Source: Mergibacter septicus (lineage in GTDB: Bacteria > Pseudomonadota > Gammaproteobacteria > Enterobacterales > Pasteurellaceae). Taken from it: DNA of 64,000 nucleotides. Below are positions 27,240-36,400 of this stretch, in pieces. Location of the stretch: NCBI RefSeq assembly GCF_003265225.1, contig NZ_CP022013.1:467001-531000 (forward strand), written 5' to 3'. Each line of letters begins with the position of its first letter. Within the stretch, counting starts at the first letter, position 1. Below the pieces are notes generated by a model. The model was not told where the DNA came from. It saw only the letters and a list, made by a program, of their open reading frames with translations, and did no database searches. The position numbers were made by a program, and so were the translations under genes.

Positions 27240-28100
27240 ATGAGAAAACATAAATTAGGGATATATGAAAAAGCACTCCCTAAGGATATTAGTTGGCAGG
27301 ATCGATTATCCATTGCTAAAGCCTGTGGTTTTGATTTTATCGAAATTTCGATTGATGAAACAGACGAACGCTTATCACGTTTGTATTGGCAAAAAGAACA
27401 AAAATTACATTTAGTAGAAAGTATTCTTACCACAGGTATTACCATTCCATCAATGTGTTTATCTGGTCATAGACGTTTTCCGTTTGGCAGTAAAGATCCC
27501 AATATTCGGCAGAAAGCTTATGAGATTATGGAAAAAGCGATTGAGTTTGCAGTAGATATAGGGATTAGAACAATTCAATTAGCAGGCTATGATGTTTATT
27601 ATGAAGAACAAGATGAAAGTACCATTCAACGCTTTCGTGAAGGATTAGAATGGGCGGTAGAGCGAGCAGCAAGTAGCCAAGTTATGCTTTCTATGGAAAT
27701 AATGGATACCGAATTTATGAGTTCTATTAGTCGATGGTTACAATGGAATGAAATTATTCGTTCCCCTTGGTTTACAGTCTATCCTGATTTAGGAAATCTT
27801 TCTGCTTGGAATGATGATGTTATTCATCAATTACATCTAGGTATTGATAAAATTTCAGCAATTCATTTAAAAGATACCTATAAAGTAACTAAAGATTATC
27901 AAGGTCAATTTAGAGATGTTCCTTTTGGTGATGGTTGTGTTGATTTTGTCAGCTGTTTTCAAACATTAGCTAACCTAAATTATCGAGGTGCTTTTTTAAT
28001 TGAAATGTGGACAGAAAAATCAACTGACCCAATTGTTGAGATTATTCAAGCAAAACGTTGGATTGAGCAAAAAATGCAAGAAGGAGGATTACAATGTTAG
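27240..28100 (+). CDS. ulaE: L-ribulose-5-phosphate 3-epimerase (L-xylulose-5-P 3-epimerase)
   Basis: Interconverts L-xylulose 5-phosphate and L-ribulose 5-phosphate. It has 286 residues (E. coli UlaE 284), with LGIYEKALP at the start, [17 protein letters not shown], and the metal-binding [19 protein letters not shown] and HLKDT motifs of the TIM-barrel epimerase family. The chosen ATG has AAGG ahead; ATG 27225 and a TTG would add a few residues. It overlaps ulaF by 7 bases. Confidence 0.94.
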   Translation: MRKHKLGIYEKALPKDISWQDRLSIAKACGFDFIEISIDETDERLSRLYWQKEQKLHLVESILTTGITIPSMCLSGHRRFPFGSKDPNIRQKAYEIMEKAIEFAVDIGIRTIQLAGYDVYYEEQDESTIQRFREGLEWAVERAASSQVMLSMEIMDTEFMSSISRWLQWNEIIRSPWFTVYPDLGNLSAWNDDVIHQLHLGIDKISAIHLKDTYKVTKDYQGQFRDVPFGDGCVDFVSCFQTLANLNYRGAFLIEMWTEKSTDPIVEIIQAKRWIEQKMQEGGLQC

Positions 28101-28789
28101 AAGAATTAAAACAAAAAGTGTTAGAAGCTAACTTGAAACTTCCGAAATATCATCTTGTTACTTTTACTTGGGGAAATGTTAGTGCGGTAGATCGTGAGAA
28201 GAATCTGATGGTAATAAAACCATCAGGAGTTGAATATGATGTAATGACTTTGGAAGATATGGTAGTAGTGGATATTGCAACAGGTAAGGTAGTAGAAGGA
28301 ACGAAAAAACCTTCATCTGATACGCCAACTCATTTAGAGCTTTATCGCCAATTTACAACAATAGGAGGGATTGTCCACACACATTCTAGGCACGCCACAA
28401 TATGGTCTCAAACAGGAAAAGATTTATATGCTTTAGGAACAACTCATGCCGATTATTTTTATGGGACAATTCCTTGTACACGCAAGATGACACCACCAGA
28501 AATTATGGGCGAATATGAGAAAGAAACAGGAAAAGTAATTGTTGAAACTTTTATCAATAGAAAAATTAACCCCATTGATGTTCCTGCGGTGTTAGTTTAT
28601 TCTCACGGACCATTTGTTTGGGGAACAGATGCTGATAATGCGGTACACAATGCCGTAGTATTAGAAGAAATTGCTTATATGAACTTATTTAGTACACAAT
28701 TAAATTCTTTAATGCAGCCAATGCAACAAGAATTATTAGATAAGCACTATTTACGCAAGCATGGAAAAAATGCCTATTATGGACAATAA
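28094..28789 (+). CDS. ulaF: L-ribulose-5-phosphate 4-epimerase
   Basis: Converts L-ribulose 5-phosphate to D-xylulose 5-phosphate, which enters the pentose phosphate pathway. It has 231 residues of the class II aldolase fold: [11 protein letters not shown] near residue 25, KPSGVEYD, the zinc HxxxH in [13 protein letters not shown] and [10 protein letters not shown]. AraD proteins are close relatives; the ula context decides the name. Last gene of the plus-strand arm, followed by a strong terminator. Confidence 0.94.
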   Translation: MLEELKQKVLEANLKLPKYHLVTFTWGNVSAVDREKNLMVIKPSGVEYDVMTLEDMVVVDIATGKVVEGTKKPSSDTPTHLELYRQFTTIGGIVHTHSRHATIWSQTGKDLYALGTTHADYFYGTIPCTRKMTPPEIMGEYEKETGKVIVETFINRKINPIDVPAVLVYSHGPFVWGTDADNAVHNAVVLEEIAYMNLFSTQLNSLMQPMQQELLDKHYLRKHGKNAYYGQ

Positions 28790-28813
28790 TTTTACCAGTT
28801 GAGAGAAGTCCAG

Positions 28814-28845
28814 AAGTGGTTAAGTGAGCTTAACCACTTTTTTAT
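28814..28845 (+). terminator. terminator after ulaF
   Basis: AAGTGGTTAAG / CTTAACCACTT form a perfect 11-bp stem with a TGAG loop (28814-28839), followed by a T-run. Confidence 0.9.
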
Positions 28846-29068
28846 TAAGGTTTTGAACAAATTAATCAATAAATTATCATTCCTCATACCAAAACCAGCC
28901 AAATTTCACGCAAAAAAACTTAAAAGCAAACGATTTCGTTCTCATTTTTAAAAAGGAATTCAGATTTTTTGACAAAAATGGTATAGTTTTGTCGCTTGAT
29001 TTTAAGTTGGTTTAAATTGAGTGTTTTTAATCCGTTAATGTTTAATTTGTCCATTTTTAGGGGTGTTT

Positions 29069-30334
29069 ATGTCCGTGCTTTCGAGTCTTTTCGGTATTAT
29101 TGCTTTGTTAGCAATTGGATTTTTACTATCCAATAACCGTAAGGCTATCAACTTACGTTCTGTCTTTGGGGCTTTTTTAATTCAAGCGGGGATTGGGGCA
29201 TTGGTGTTATATGTACCAGTTGGTCGTGATGTATTAATCAAAGTTTCAAATGGCGTAAATAATGTTATTCAGTATGGCAACAAAGGAATTGAATTCCTTT
29301 TTGGTGGCTTAGTCAGCGATAAAATGTTTGAAGTCTTTGGTGGTGGTGGATTTATCTTCGCCTTCAGAGTATTGCCTTCGATTGTTTTCTTTGCTGCCTT
29401 AATTTCTGTGCTTTACTATCTAGGCATAATGCAAGTGATTATCCGCATTCTAGGTGGTTTTTTACAATCAATGCTTAAAACCTCAAAAACAGAATCAATG
29501 TCAGCAGCGGCTAATATTTTCGTGGGTCAAACTGAAGCACCACTACTTGTTCGCCCTTATATTGCCACAATGACAAATTCAGAGTTATTTGCGGTGATGA
29601 GCGGTGGTTTAGCCTCAATCGCAGGTTCTGTATTGGCAGGTTATGCTTCAATGGGCGTACCATTACCTTACTTAATCGCCGCTTCCTTTATGGCAGCACC
29701 GGGTGGTTTACTCTTTGCTAAATTGCTTTTCCCACAAACAGAAGTATTTAATGATGATCTTAAAATTGAAGATCGTGGCGAAGAAAAACCAGCTAACTTT
29801 CTTGATGCGATTGCAGGTGGTGCAACCTCAGGTATGCACTTAGCCTTAAACGTAGGAGCAATGCTTTTAGCCTTTATTGCAATTATTGCATTATTAAATG
29901 GTATCTTAGGTGGTATCGGTGGTTGGTTTAATTACCCAGAATTAAGCTTAGAATTAATTTTAGGTTGGATCTTCAAACCACTCGCTTGGGCATTAGGTGT
30001 ACCTTGGAATGAAGCAAGCATCGCTGGAACATTTATTGGACAAAAATTAGTGATCAATGAGTTTGTCGCTTATTTTAACTTTACCAACTTAACCCCAGAT
30101 GTTGCAGCCGCTTTAAGTGATAAAACAAAAGCAATCATCACCTTTGCACTTTGTGGCTTTGCTAACTTCAGCTCAATTGCGGTATTAATCGGTGGCTTAG
30201 GCACAATGGCACCAAACCGCCGTAAAGACATTGCTCGTTTAGGGATTAAAGCCGTTATCGCTGGTTCATTATCCAACTTTATGAGTGCTGCGATTGCAGG
30301 TTTCTTCATTAGTTTAAGTGGTTCGGTATTATAA
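29069..30334 (+). CDS. concentrative nucleoside transporter (NupC/CNT family)
   Basis: A proton- or sodium-driven nucleoside importer in the inner membrane. It has 421 residues with many hydrophobic spans. The CNT hallmarks are present: GGFIFAFRVLPSIVFF near residue 92, the nucleoside-site motif FVGQTEAPLLVRPYI near 147, and GFANFSSIAVLIGGLG near the C-terminus. The ATG follows TTAGGGG; a GTG two codons earlier is possible. It precedes deoC-deoB-deoD, so it likely feeds them. E. coli has NupC, NupX and PsuT of this type and I cannot choose among them. Confidence 0.92.
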   Translation: MSVLSSLFGIIALLAIGFLLSNNRKAINLRSVFGAFLIQAGIGALVLYVPVGRDVLIKVSNGVNNVIQYGNKGIEFLFGGLVSDKMFEVFGGGGFIFAFRVLPSIVFFAALISVLYYLGIMQVIIRILGGFLQSMLKTSKTESMSAAANIFVGQTEAPLLVRPYIATMTNSELFAVMSGGLASIAGSVLAGYASMGVPLPYLIAASFMAAPGGLLFAKLLFPQTEVFNDDLKIEDRGEEKPANFLDAIAGGATSGMHLALNVGAMLLAFIAIIALLNGILGGIGGWFNYPELSLELILGWIFKPLAWALGVPWNEASIAGTFIGQKLVINEFVAYFNFTNLTPDVAAALSDKTKAIITFALCGFANFSSIAVLIGGLGTMAPNRRKDIARLGIKAVIAGSLSNFMSAAIAGFFISLSGSVL

Positions 30335-30376
30335 TTACCCCAATGGTGTTATCATACCCAACATTATTAATCATAG

Positions 30377-30402
30377 CACCACAGCTTTGCTGTGGTGTTG
30401 TT
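30377..30402 (+). terminator. hairpin between the nucleoside transporter gene and deoC
   Basis: CACCACAGC / GCTGTGGTG form a perfect 9-bp stem with a 3-base loop (30377-30397), followed by TTGTTATC. The weak T-run suggests partial termination or mRNA stabilisation rather than a full stop. Confidence 0.5.
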
Positions 30403-30472
30403 ATCTTAGCCTTAGGTAAACGTTTGCGTTTTTGGCTAATGGTTGTGCCAATAACTGCAACGAAAGGAGTTT

Positions 30473-31264
30473 ATGATGTCAATTTCCAACCTAACAGACC
30501 TCACACAAGTCGCAAAAATCGCATTATCATTAATGGATTTAACCACCCTCAATGATGATGATACCCCCGAACGGGTAATCAGCTTATGTGAGAAAGAACA
30601 AAATCCCATCGGGCAAACCGCCGCCGTCTGCATTTATCCACAATTTATCCCTGTTGCCCGCCAAACCTTAACCCAACTCGGTTACCCACAAGTACAGATT
30701 GCCACCGTAACAAATTTTCCAGCTGGGAATGACAATATTCAACAAGCGGTTGCTGAAACCAAAGCAGCGATAGAAGCAGGGGCAGATGAAGTTGATGTGG
30801 TCTTCCCTTATCAAGCTTTAATTGCGGGTAATACCCAAATTGGTTTTGAATTAGTACAAGCCTGTAAGCAAGCTTGTGGAGAAAAATTATTAAAAGTGAT
30901 CATCGAAACAGGAGAGCTAAAAACCCCAGAATTAATTCGTTTAGCCTCTGAACTTTCGATCAAAGCAGGTGCCGATTTTATCAAAACTTCAACAGGCAAA
31001 GTCGCAGTGAATGCCACCCTTGCTGCTGCTGAAGTAATGCTAAATACTATCAAAGATCTTGGCGTTGCAGATCGAGTAGGTTTTAAAGCGGCAGGGGGCG
31101 TCAGAACCACCGCTGAAGCCCAACAATATTTACAACTTGCCGCTTCTCTCTTTGGTGAAAGTTGGTTGACACCACGTTATTTCAGATTTGGGGCATCAGG
31201 GTTATTAACCTCACTATTAGAAACATTAGGTATTGATATTGAACAACAACATAGTGCTTATTAA
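30473..31264 (+). CDS. deoC: deoxyribose-phosphate aldolase
   Basis: Splits 2-deoxyribose 5-phosphate to acetaldehyde and glyceraldehyde 3-phosphate. It has 263 residues (E. coli 259). [14 protein letters not shown] is near the start; the Schiff-base lysine lies in [14 protein letters not shown], with DEVDVVFPY and VIIETGEL earlier. AAAGGAG precedes two adjacent ATG codons (30473 and 30476), and either may be used. It contains the only perfect 9-base ACAAGCGGT uptake signal I saw (30742-30750). Confidence 0.96.
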   Translation: MMSISNLTDLTQVAKIALSLMDLTTLNDDDTPERVISLCEKEQNPIGQTAAVCIYPQFIPVARQTLTQLGYPQVQIATVTNFPAGNDNIQQAVAETKAAIEAGADEVDVVFPYQALIAGNTQIGFELVQACKQACGEKLLKVIIETGELKTPELIRLASELSIKAGADFIKTSTGKVAVNATLAAAEVMLNTIKDLGVADRVGFKAAGGVRTTAEAQQYLQLAASLFGESWLTPRYFRFGASGLLTSLLETLGIDIEQQHSAY

Positions 31265-31322
31265 AGCGTAAAGTATCGGTTGAAGTAAAAATTAACAGAG
31301 GCTTAAACAAGAGGACATTGTT

Positions 31323-32564
31323 ATGAAACGTGTATTTATTATGATGCTCGATTCATTCGGCATTGGTGCTGCTGCCGATGCAGACAAATTTGGCGATGCA
31401 GGTTCAAATACCTTAGGGCATATCGCCGAGCGTTGTGCCGCAGGGTTAGCGAATGAAAAAGGGCGAAGTGGCAACTTATCTCTGCCAAATATGACTAAAT
31501 TAGGGCTAGCCTTAGCCGCTAAAGAATCGTGTGGCGAATTTCCAGCAGGTTTAGCACAAGAGGTGGAATTAATCGGCGGATATGCCCACGCAAAAGAGAT
31601 TTCATCAGGCAAAGACACCCCATCAGGGCATTGGGAAGTCGCAGGCGTTCCAGTATTATTTGATTGGGGATATTTCCCTCAACATCAAAATTCTTTTCCA
31701 CAAGAATTACTTGATCGCATTGTTGAAAAAGCAGGTATTCCCGGCTATTTAGGTAATTGCCACTCATCAGGCACGGTAATTTTAGATCAGTTAGGCGAAG
31801 AACATATCAAAACAGGCAAACCGATTTTCTACACTTCTGCCGATTCCGTTTTCCAAATTGCTTGCCACGAAGAAAGTTTTGGCTTAGAAAAACTATATCA
31901 ACTCTGCCAATTAGTCCGTGAGGAGTTAGAAGGCTATAACATTGGGCGTGTAATTGCTCGTCCTTTCATTGGCGACAAAGCAGGGAATTTCCAACGCACA
32001 GGCAACCGCCACGATTATGCGGTTGAACCACCATCAGCCACCGTATTACAAAAATTAGTTGATGAAAAACAAGGCGAAGTGGTCTCAATTGGTAAAATTG
32101 CCGATATTTACGCCCACGTTGGCATCACTCGCAAAATTAAAGCCACAGGGCTACCAGATCTCTTTGACCGCACCTTAGAAGAAGTGAAAAGAGCGGGCGA
32201 TAACACCATTGTATTTACCAACTTTGTTAATTTTGATTCTGACTTTGGGCATCGCCGTGATGTTGCTGGCTATGCAGGGGCATTAGAATATTTTGACCAA
32301 CGCTTACCAGAATTATTAGCCTTAATCGAACCAGAGGATCTGTTAATTATTACCGCCGACCACGGTTGCGATCCAACTTGGCACGGCACCGACCATACTC
32401 GTGAACACATTCCAGTGTTATTGTATGGCACAGACGTACCAAAACAATCTTTCGGCCGCCGTGAGACCTTTGCCGATATTGGGCAAACCATCGCCAGCTA
32501 TTTTGGCTTAAGTCCGATGGATTACGGCACATCAATTTTAGATTTTAACCACCAATCAAACTAA
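31323..32564 (+). CDS. deoB: phosphopentomutase
   Basis: Moves the phosphate of ribose or deoxyribose 1-phosphate to the 5-position. It has 413 residues (E. coli 407) of the alkaline-phosphatase fold: the metal site in [13 protein letters not shown], the phosphorylated threonine in [10 protein letters not shown], and [12 protein letters not shown] and [18 protein letters not shown] with further ligands. It lies between deoC and deoD, with an AAGAGGA-like site before its ATG. Confidence 0.97.
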   Translation: MKRVFIMMLDSFGIGAAADADKFGDAGSNTLGHIAERCAAGLANEKGRSGNLSLPNMTKLGLALAAKESCGEFPAGLAQEVELIGGYAHAKEISSGKDTPSGHWEVAGVPVLFDWGYFPQHQNSFPQELLDRIVEKAGIPGYLGNCHSSGTVILDQLGEEHIKTGKPIFYTSADSVFQIACHEESFGLEKLYQLCQLVREELEGYNIGRVIARPFIGDKAGNFQRTGNRHDYAVEPPSATVLQKLVDEKQGEVVSIGKIADIYAHVGITRKIKATGLPDLFDRTLEEVKRAGDNTIVFTNFVNFDSDFGHRRDVAGYAGALEYFDQRLPELLALIEPEDLLIITADHGCDPTWHGTDHTREHIPVLLYGTDVPKQSFGRRETFADIGQTIASYFGLSPMDYGTSILDFNHQSN

Positions 32565-32574
32565 GAGGAAAATT

Positions 32575-33294
32575 ATGGCTACTCCACATATTAATGCGGT
32601 TGACGGTGCTTTTGCAGACGTTGTTTTAATGCCGGGCGATCCATTGCGTGCTAAATATATTGCAGAAACCTTTTTGCAAGATGTACAACAAGTTACCGAT
32701 GTTCGCAATATGTTAGGTTTTACAGGTACTTACAAAGGTCGGCGTGTTTCAGTGATGGGACACGGAATGGGGATTCCATCTTGTTCAATTTATGCTAAAG
32801 AATTGATTACCGAATATGGCGTGAAAAAGATTATCCGTGTCGGTTCTTGTGGGGCGGTGAGAATGGACGTCAAATTGCGTGATGTTATCATCGGTTTAGG
32901 GGCTTGCACCGATTCAAAAGTCAACCGCATTCGCTTTAAAGATAACGATTTTGCGGCGATAGCGGATTTTGAAATGACCCAAGCCGCCGTCCAAGCTGCG
33001 AAAGAAAAAGGCGTGCCAGTGCGAGTGGGTAACCTATTCTCTGCTGATCTGTTCTACACCCCAGATCTTGAAATGTTTGATGTAATGGAAAAATACGGCA
33101 TTTTAGGCGTTGAAATGGAAGCGGCAGGAATTTATGGCGTGGCAGCAGAATATGGTGCCAAAGCCCTTTGCATTTGTACCGTATCCGATCATATCCGCAC
33201 CCACGAACAAACCAGTGCCGAAGAACGTCAATTAACCTTCAATGAAATGATTGAAATCGCCCTCGAATCGGTATTAATCGGCGATAACGATTAA
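32575..33294 (+). CDS. deoD: purine nucleoside phosphorylase DeoD-type
   Basis: Phosphorolyses purine (deoxy)nucleosides to base and (deoxy)ribose 1-phosphate, feeding deoB. It has 239 residues, as in E. coli. [16 protein letters not shown] carries the phosphate site, [12 protein letters not shown] and RVGSCGAV follow, and the base-site Asp is in [11 protein letters not shown]. It starts 10 bases after deoB and ends the operon at a strong terminator. deoA (thymidine phosphorylase) is absent from this cluster. Confidence 0.97.
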   Translation: MATPHINAVDGAFADVVLMPGDPLRAKYIAETFLQDVQQVTDVRNMLGFTGTYKGRRVSVMGHGMGIPSCSIYAKELITEYGVKKIIRVGSCGAVRMDVKLRDVIIGLGACTDSKVNRIRFKDNDFAAIADFEMTQAAVQAAKEKGVPVRVGNLFSADLFYTPDLEMFDVMEKYGILGVEMEAAGIYGVAAEYGAKALCICTVSDHIRTHEQTSAEERQLTFNEMIEIALESVLIGDND

Positions 33295-33313
33295 TTTCTC
33301 CATTTTCTACACA

Positions 33314-33338
33314 AAAAGAGGCATTTGCCTCTTTTTTT
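33314..33338 (+). terminator. terminator after deoD
   Basis: AAAAGAGGC / GCCTCTTTT form a 9-bp stem with an ATTT loop (33314-33335), running into a T tract. Confidence 0.9.
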
Positions 33339-33442
33339 AAATAAATTGTTTTGTCTTTACATAATAAGAATTGTAAAATACCTGCGTGATATTCTATATG
33401 ATAAGTAGTAAGGTTATAGTATGAAAAACAAAGGAATTTATT

Positions 33443-36400
33443 ATGTCTACAATTAGCAAACCAAGCTCAAATCACAAGAGCTATCTAAAGAAAACCGCCC
33501 TCGCTACCGCATTAGGCTTCGCCCTCGGAATCGTCCCAACCCTTGCAACCGCACAAGAAGCACTAGCCGCTGCACCAGCTCCAGCCGCCGCATCAGCTCC
33601 AGCAACACCAGAAAAAATTGAAGGAACACCAGTTGTTATTCCGGGTGTTACTGCTTCTGATGGTACTAACAAAGAAGTTATAATTGGAAAAGATGATGGT
33701 AAGTTATATGTGGATGGTAAAGCCGTGAATAACGTTACTATTTCTTGGAATGGTAATAATGGTTCAATGGTTAGTGTTAATTCTCCAAATAAGAAACCTG
33801 TTTCAGCGACTATTCAATTAAAAACGGAAGATAATAAAGAAAGTGTGATCACATTTGATGCTCCTGTAATTTTTGGAGAAAGAGATGGAATTAATATCCA
33901 ATTACAAGGGACTAGTGGAAAAACAGTTAAACTAGTCTTTAATGGTAAAGATGGTCAGCCAGCTTATAAAGGAAATATTAATGTATATAATAAAAATGGA
34001 AAAGCTGGTACTTTAGATGTTACTTTTAAAGGTGATGTTGACGGTAATTTAACTGCTCAACGTAAATTTCCACATAATAAAGGTGGGCTTGTTGCTAAAT
34101 ATCATTTTAGTGGTGATAGTTCTCTAGAAGGAAGTGTAAATACCATTAGTCAACATACTTATGATAAAGTAGATAATCTAGTTTATTTTGATGATCCTAA
34201 AGGAAAACATAACAAAATTGAGAGTATTGTTACTACTGGAACGAGTAGTACAGGTGTTTATGCTAAAGCAAAAAGTCAAGATCCAAATAGCCGAGTATTA
34301 GAAATTGGTACTGTAACAGTTAAAGGCTCGGATGCACAAAATAATATATTAATTACTACTGCTGATTTAAATAAAGACGGTAATAATATTAAATTAACTG
34401 CAACTAATAATGGTTATGACTATAAACAGTCATCTTTCCAGACTTCAATTCCTCTTACTACCGATTTGGCAGGTACATTAATAATTGATAAGATTATTAA
34501 TTCTGGTGCAATAAAGTTTGGTAAGAGTGGAGATGCTGCAAATCAACGTGCCACTAATGTTATGGCTGCAGGTAAAGTTATAGTAACAGGTGATATTACT
34601 ATTCAAGGTGGACGAGATGATGGTCATAATAAACCAGATGGATTAGAAAAATTCAGCCGTAATATCTTTATCACTAAAGATCTTGATATTAAGAAAGAAA
34701 TAGATGCCAAAGGTAGTGCGATTGATGTTTACTTTGTTGGCGATCATAACCGTTTAACTAACTTAGTGGGTAAAAACGGTGAATTTACTATTTTAAATAC
34801 CGCAGTGAAAAATGGTGAAGATAAATATACCACTAGCTTAGATATTGGCAATTTAACCCTGAAAAAAGCTGATAATAGCTATCAGTCAAACCTAAATATT
34901 AAATATGAATCTAATGGTGAGTCTAAACCAGTAGAGGCTAAATTAAGAGGTAATATTCTTAACTTGGGTGGTACATTAAAATTAGATAGCAAGTCTTTAT
35001 ATGCTTATGGTAATGGTAAGGAGGGATATAGAGGGGTTGTTTCTGGTTCTGCAGGTAATACAGATGTTAGTAGCTTAGCTTTACATTTAGGCAAAGACAC
35101 TGTTTTTGAAGCTAGTGGCGACGGTGCAACTAACACCATCACATTAACTTATGAAAACGATAAACTTACCTCTGACGGCGCTCACTTTATTGCCAGCAAT
35201 AAAGGTAAAAACACCATTGAAGTAAAAGGTCAAAACGCTGAAGTAAACGGCTTATATTTCATTGCGAAAGGAAATACCAAACCTGCTGTTAAACCAGTTG
35301 CAGAAGCTGCAGCCGCAGAAGCAGCACAACCGCAACCAGCACCAGTAGTAGCACAAGAATTATCTCAAGGCGAAAATATTATTAACCTAAAAGGTGAAAA
35401 CGCTAAACTCACTAACGTTGTTTTCTTAGCTGAAGGCGGTAAAAACACTGTTAACGTAACAGGAAAACAAACTACCTTAAATGATCTACATTTTGAAGCG
35501 ACTGGTGAAAACAGTGAAAATAACTTAACTTTCACTGGTATGCAGGGGAATCAAAATAAAAGTACTGTCGGTGAATTAACCTTTGAAGCAAAAGATCAAG
35601 GTAAAAATACAGTAACTTTTGGTTCTGCAGATGCAGATTTAGCCTTAGGTGGAGCGAAAAATCTCGAATTTAATGCTATTAATGGTGGAGTGAACAAATT
35701 AATATTCACTACTAATGATCTAGAAAAATTAACTTTTAAAGGCGATGGCAAAGCAGGTAGCTTAAATGAAATTGATTTAGGCGAATCTCAAAACCTCAAT
35801 GCTAAAAACGTTACTACTTACTCTGGTAACACCAAAATTGCACCTCAAAACCATAACATTACCTTTAACGGTGCAGTAAATACCATCGGTGCAACCGCAG
35901 TTACTACCATTGATTTTAAAGAAGGTATTCAAGATTCTAACACTTTCACTGCAAAAGAAGCGATCAGCAGCACCAATGGTGGTAAAACCGTCTTTAATAT
36001 TGTTGGAACAGCACAACCACAAAATGGGCAATTTACTTATACTGTTAAAGCTGATGGTAAAAATATCCAAGCTACCAATGGTGGACAGTCTGTTTTTGAA
36101 TTAGGTAAAGATAAGAATAACCATTCAATCACTTTAAAATTTGATGGTGATGGTCAAGTTGTTGCCACAGGTGTTGGTGCGGCAAATACCTTTAACCTCA
36201 ACGGTACACCAGTAACTATTGAAGGCTTTGATAAAGTAGTTGCAAAAGATGGGGCAACCACAGAAGTTAATTTAACTAAAGAAAATCAATCTTTAACCTT
36301 AGATAAATTTGCAGATGGCACTGTAACCAACTTAAATGTTAAGAATGATGGCATTACCTTAACTGGTGATTTAACTTCAGGCAAAGGTTCAGTAACCAAT

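Noticed and set aside
28969-28987. TTGACA and TATAGT before the nucleoside transporter gene
   Set aside because: The two hexamers are only 7 bases apart, so they cannot form one promoter.
30343-30555. 70-codon open frame between the nucleoside transporter gene and deoC
   Set aside because: It overlaps the hairpin and the strong deoC ribosome binding site and runs into deoC in another frame; its product has no recognisable features.
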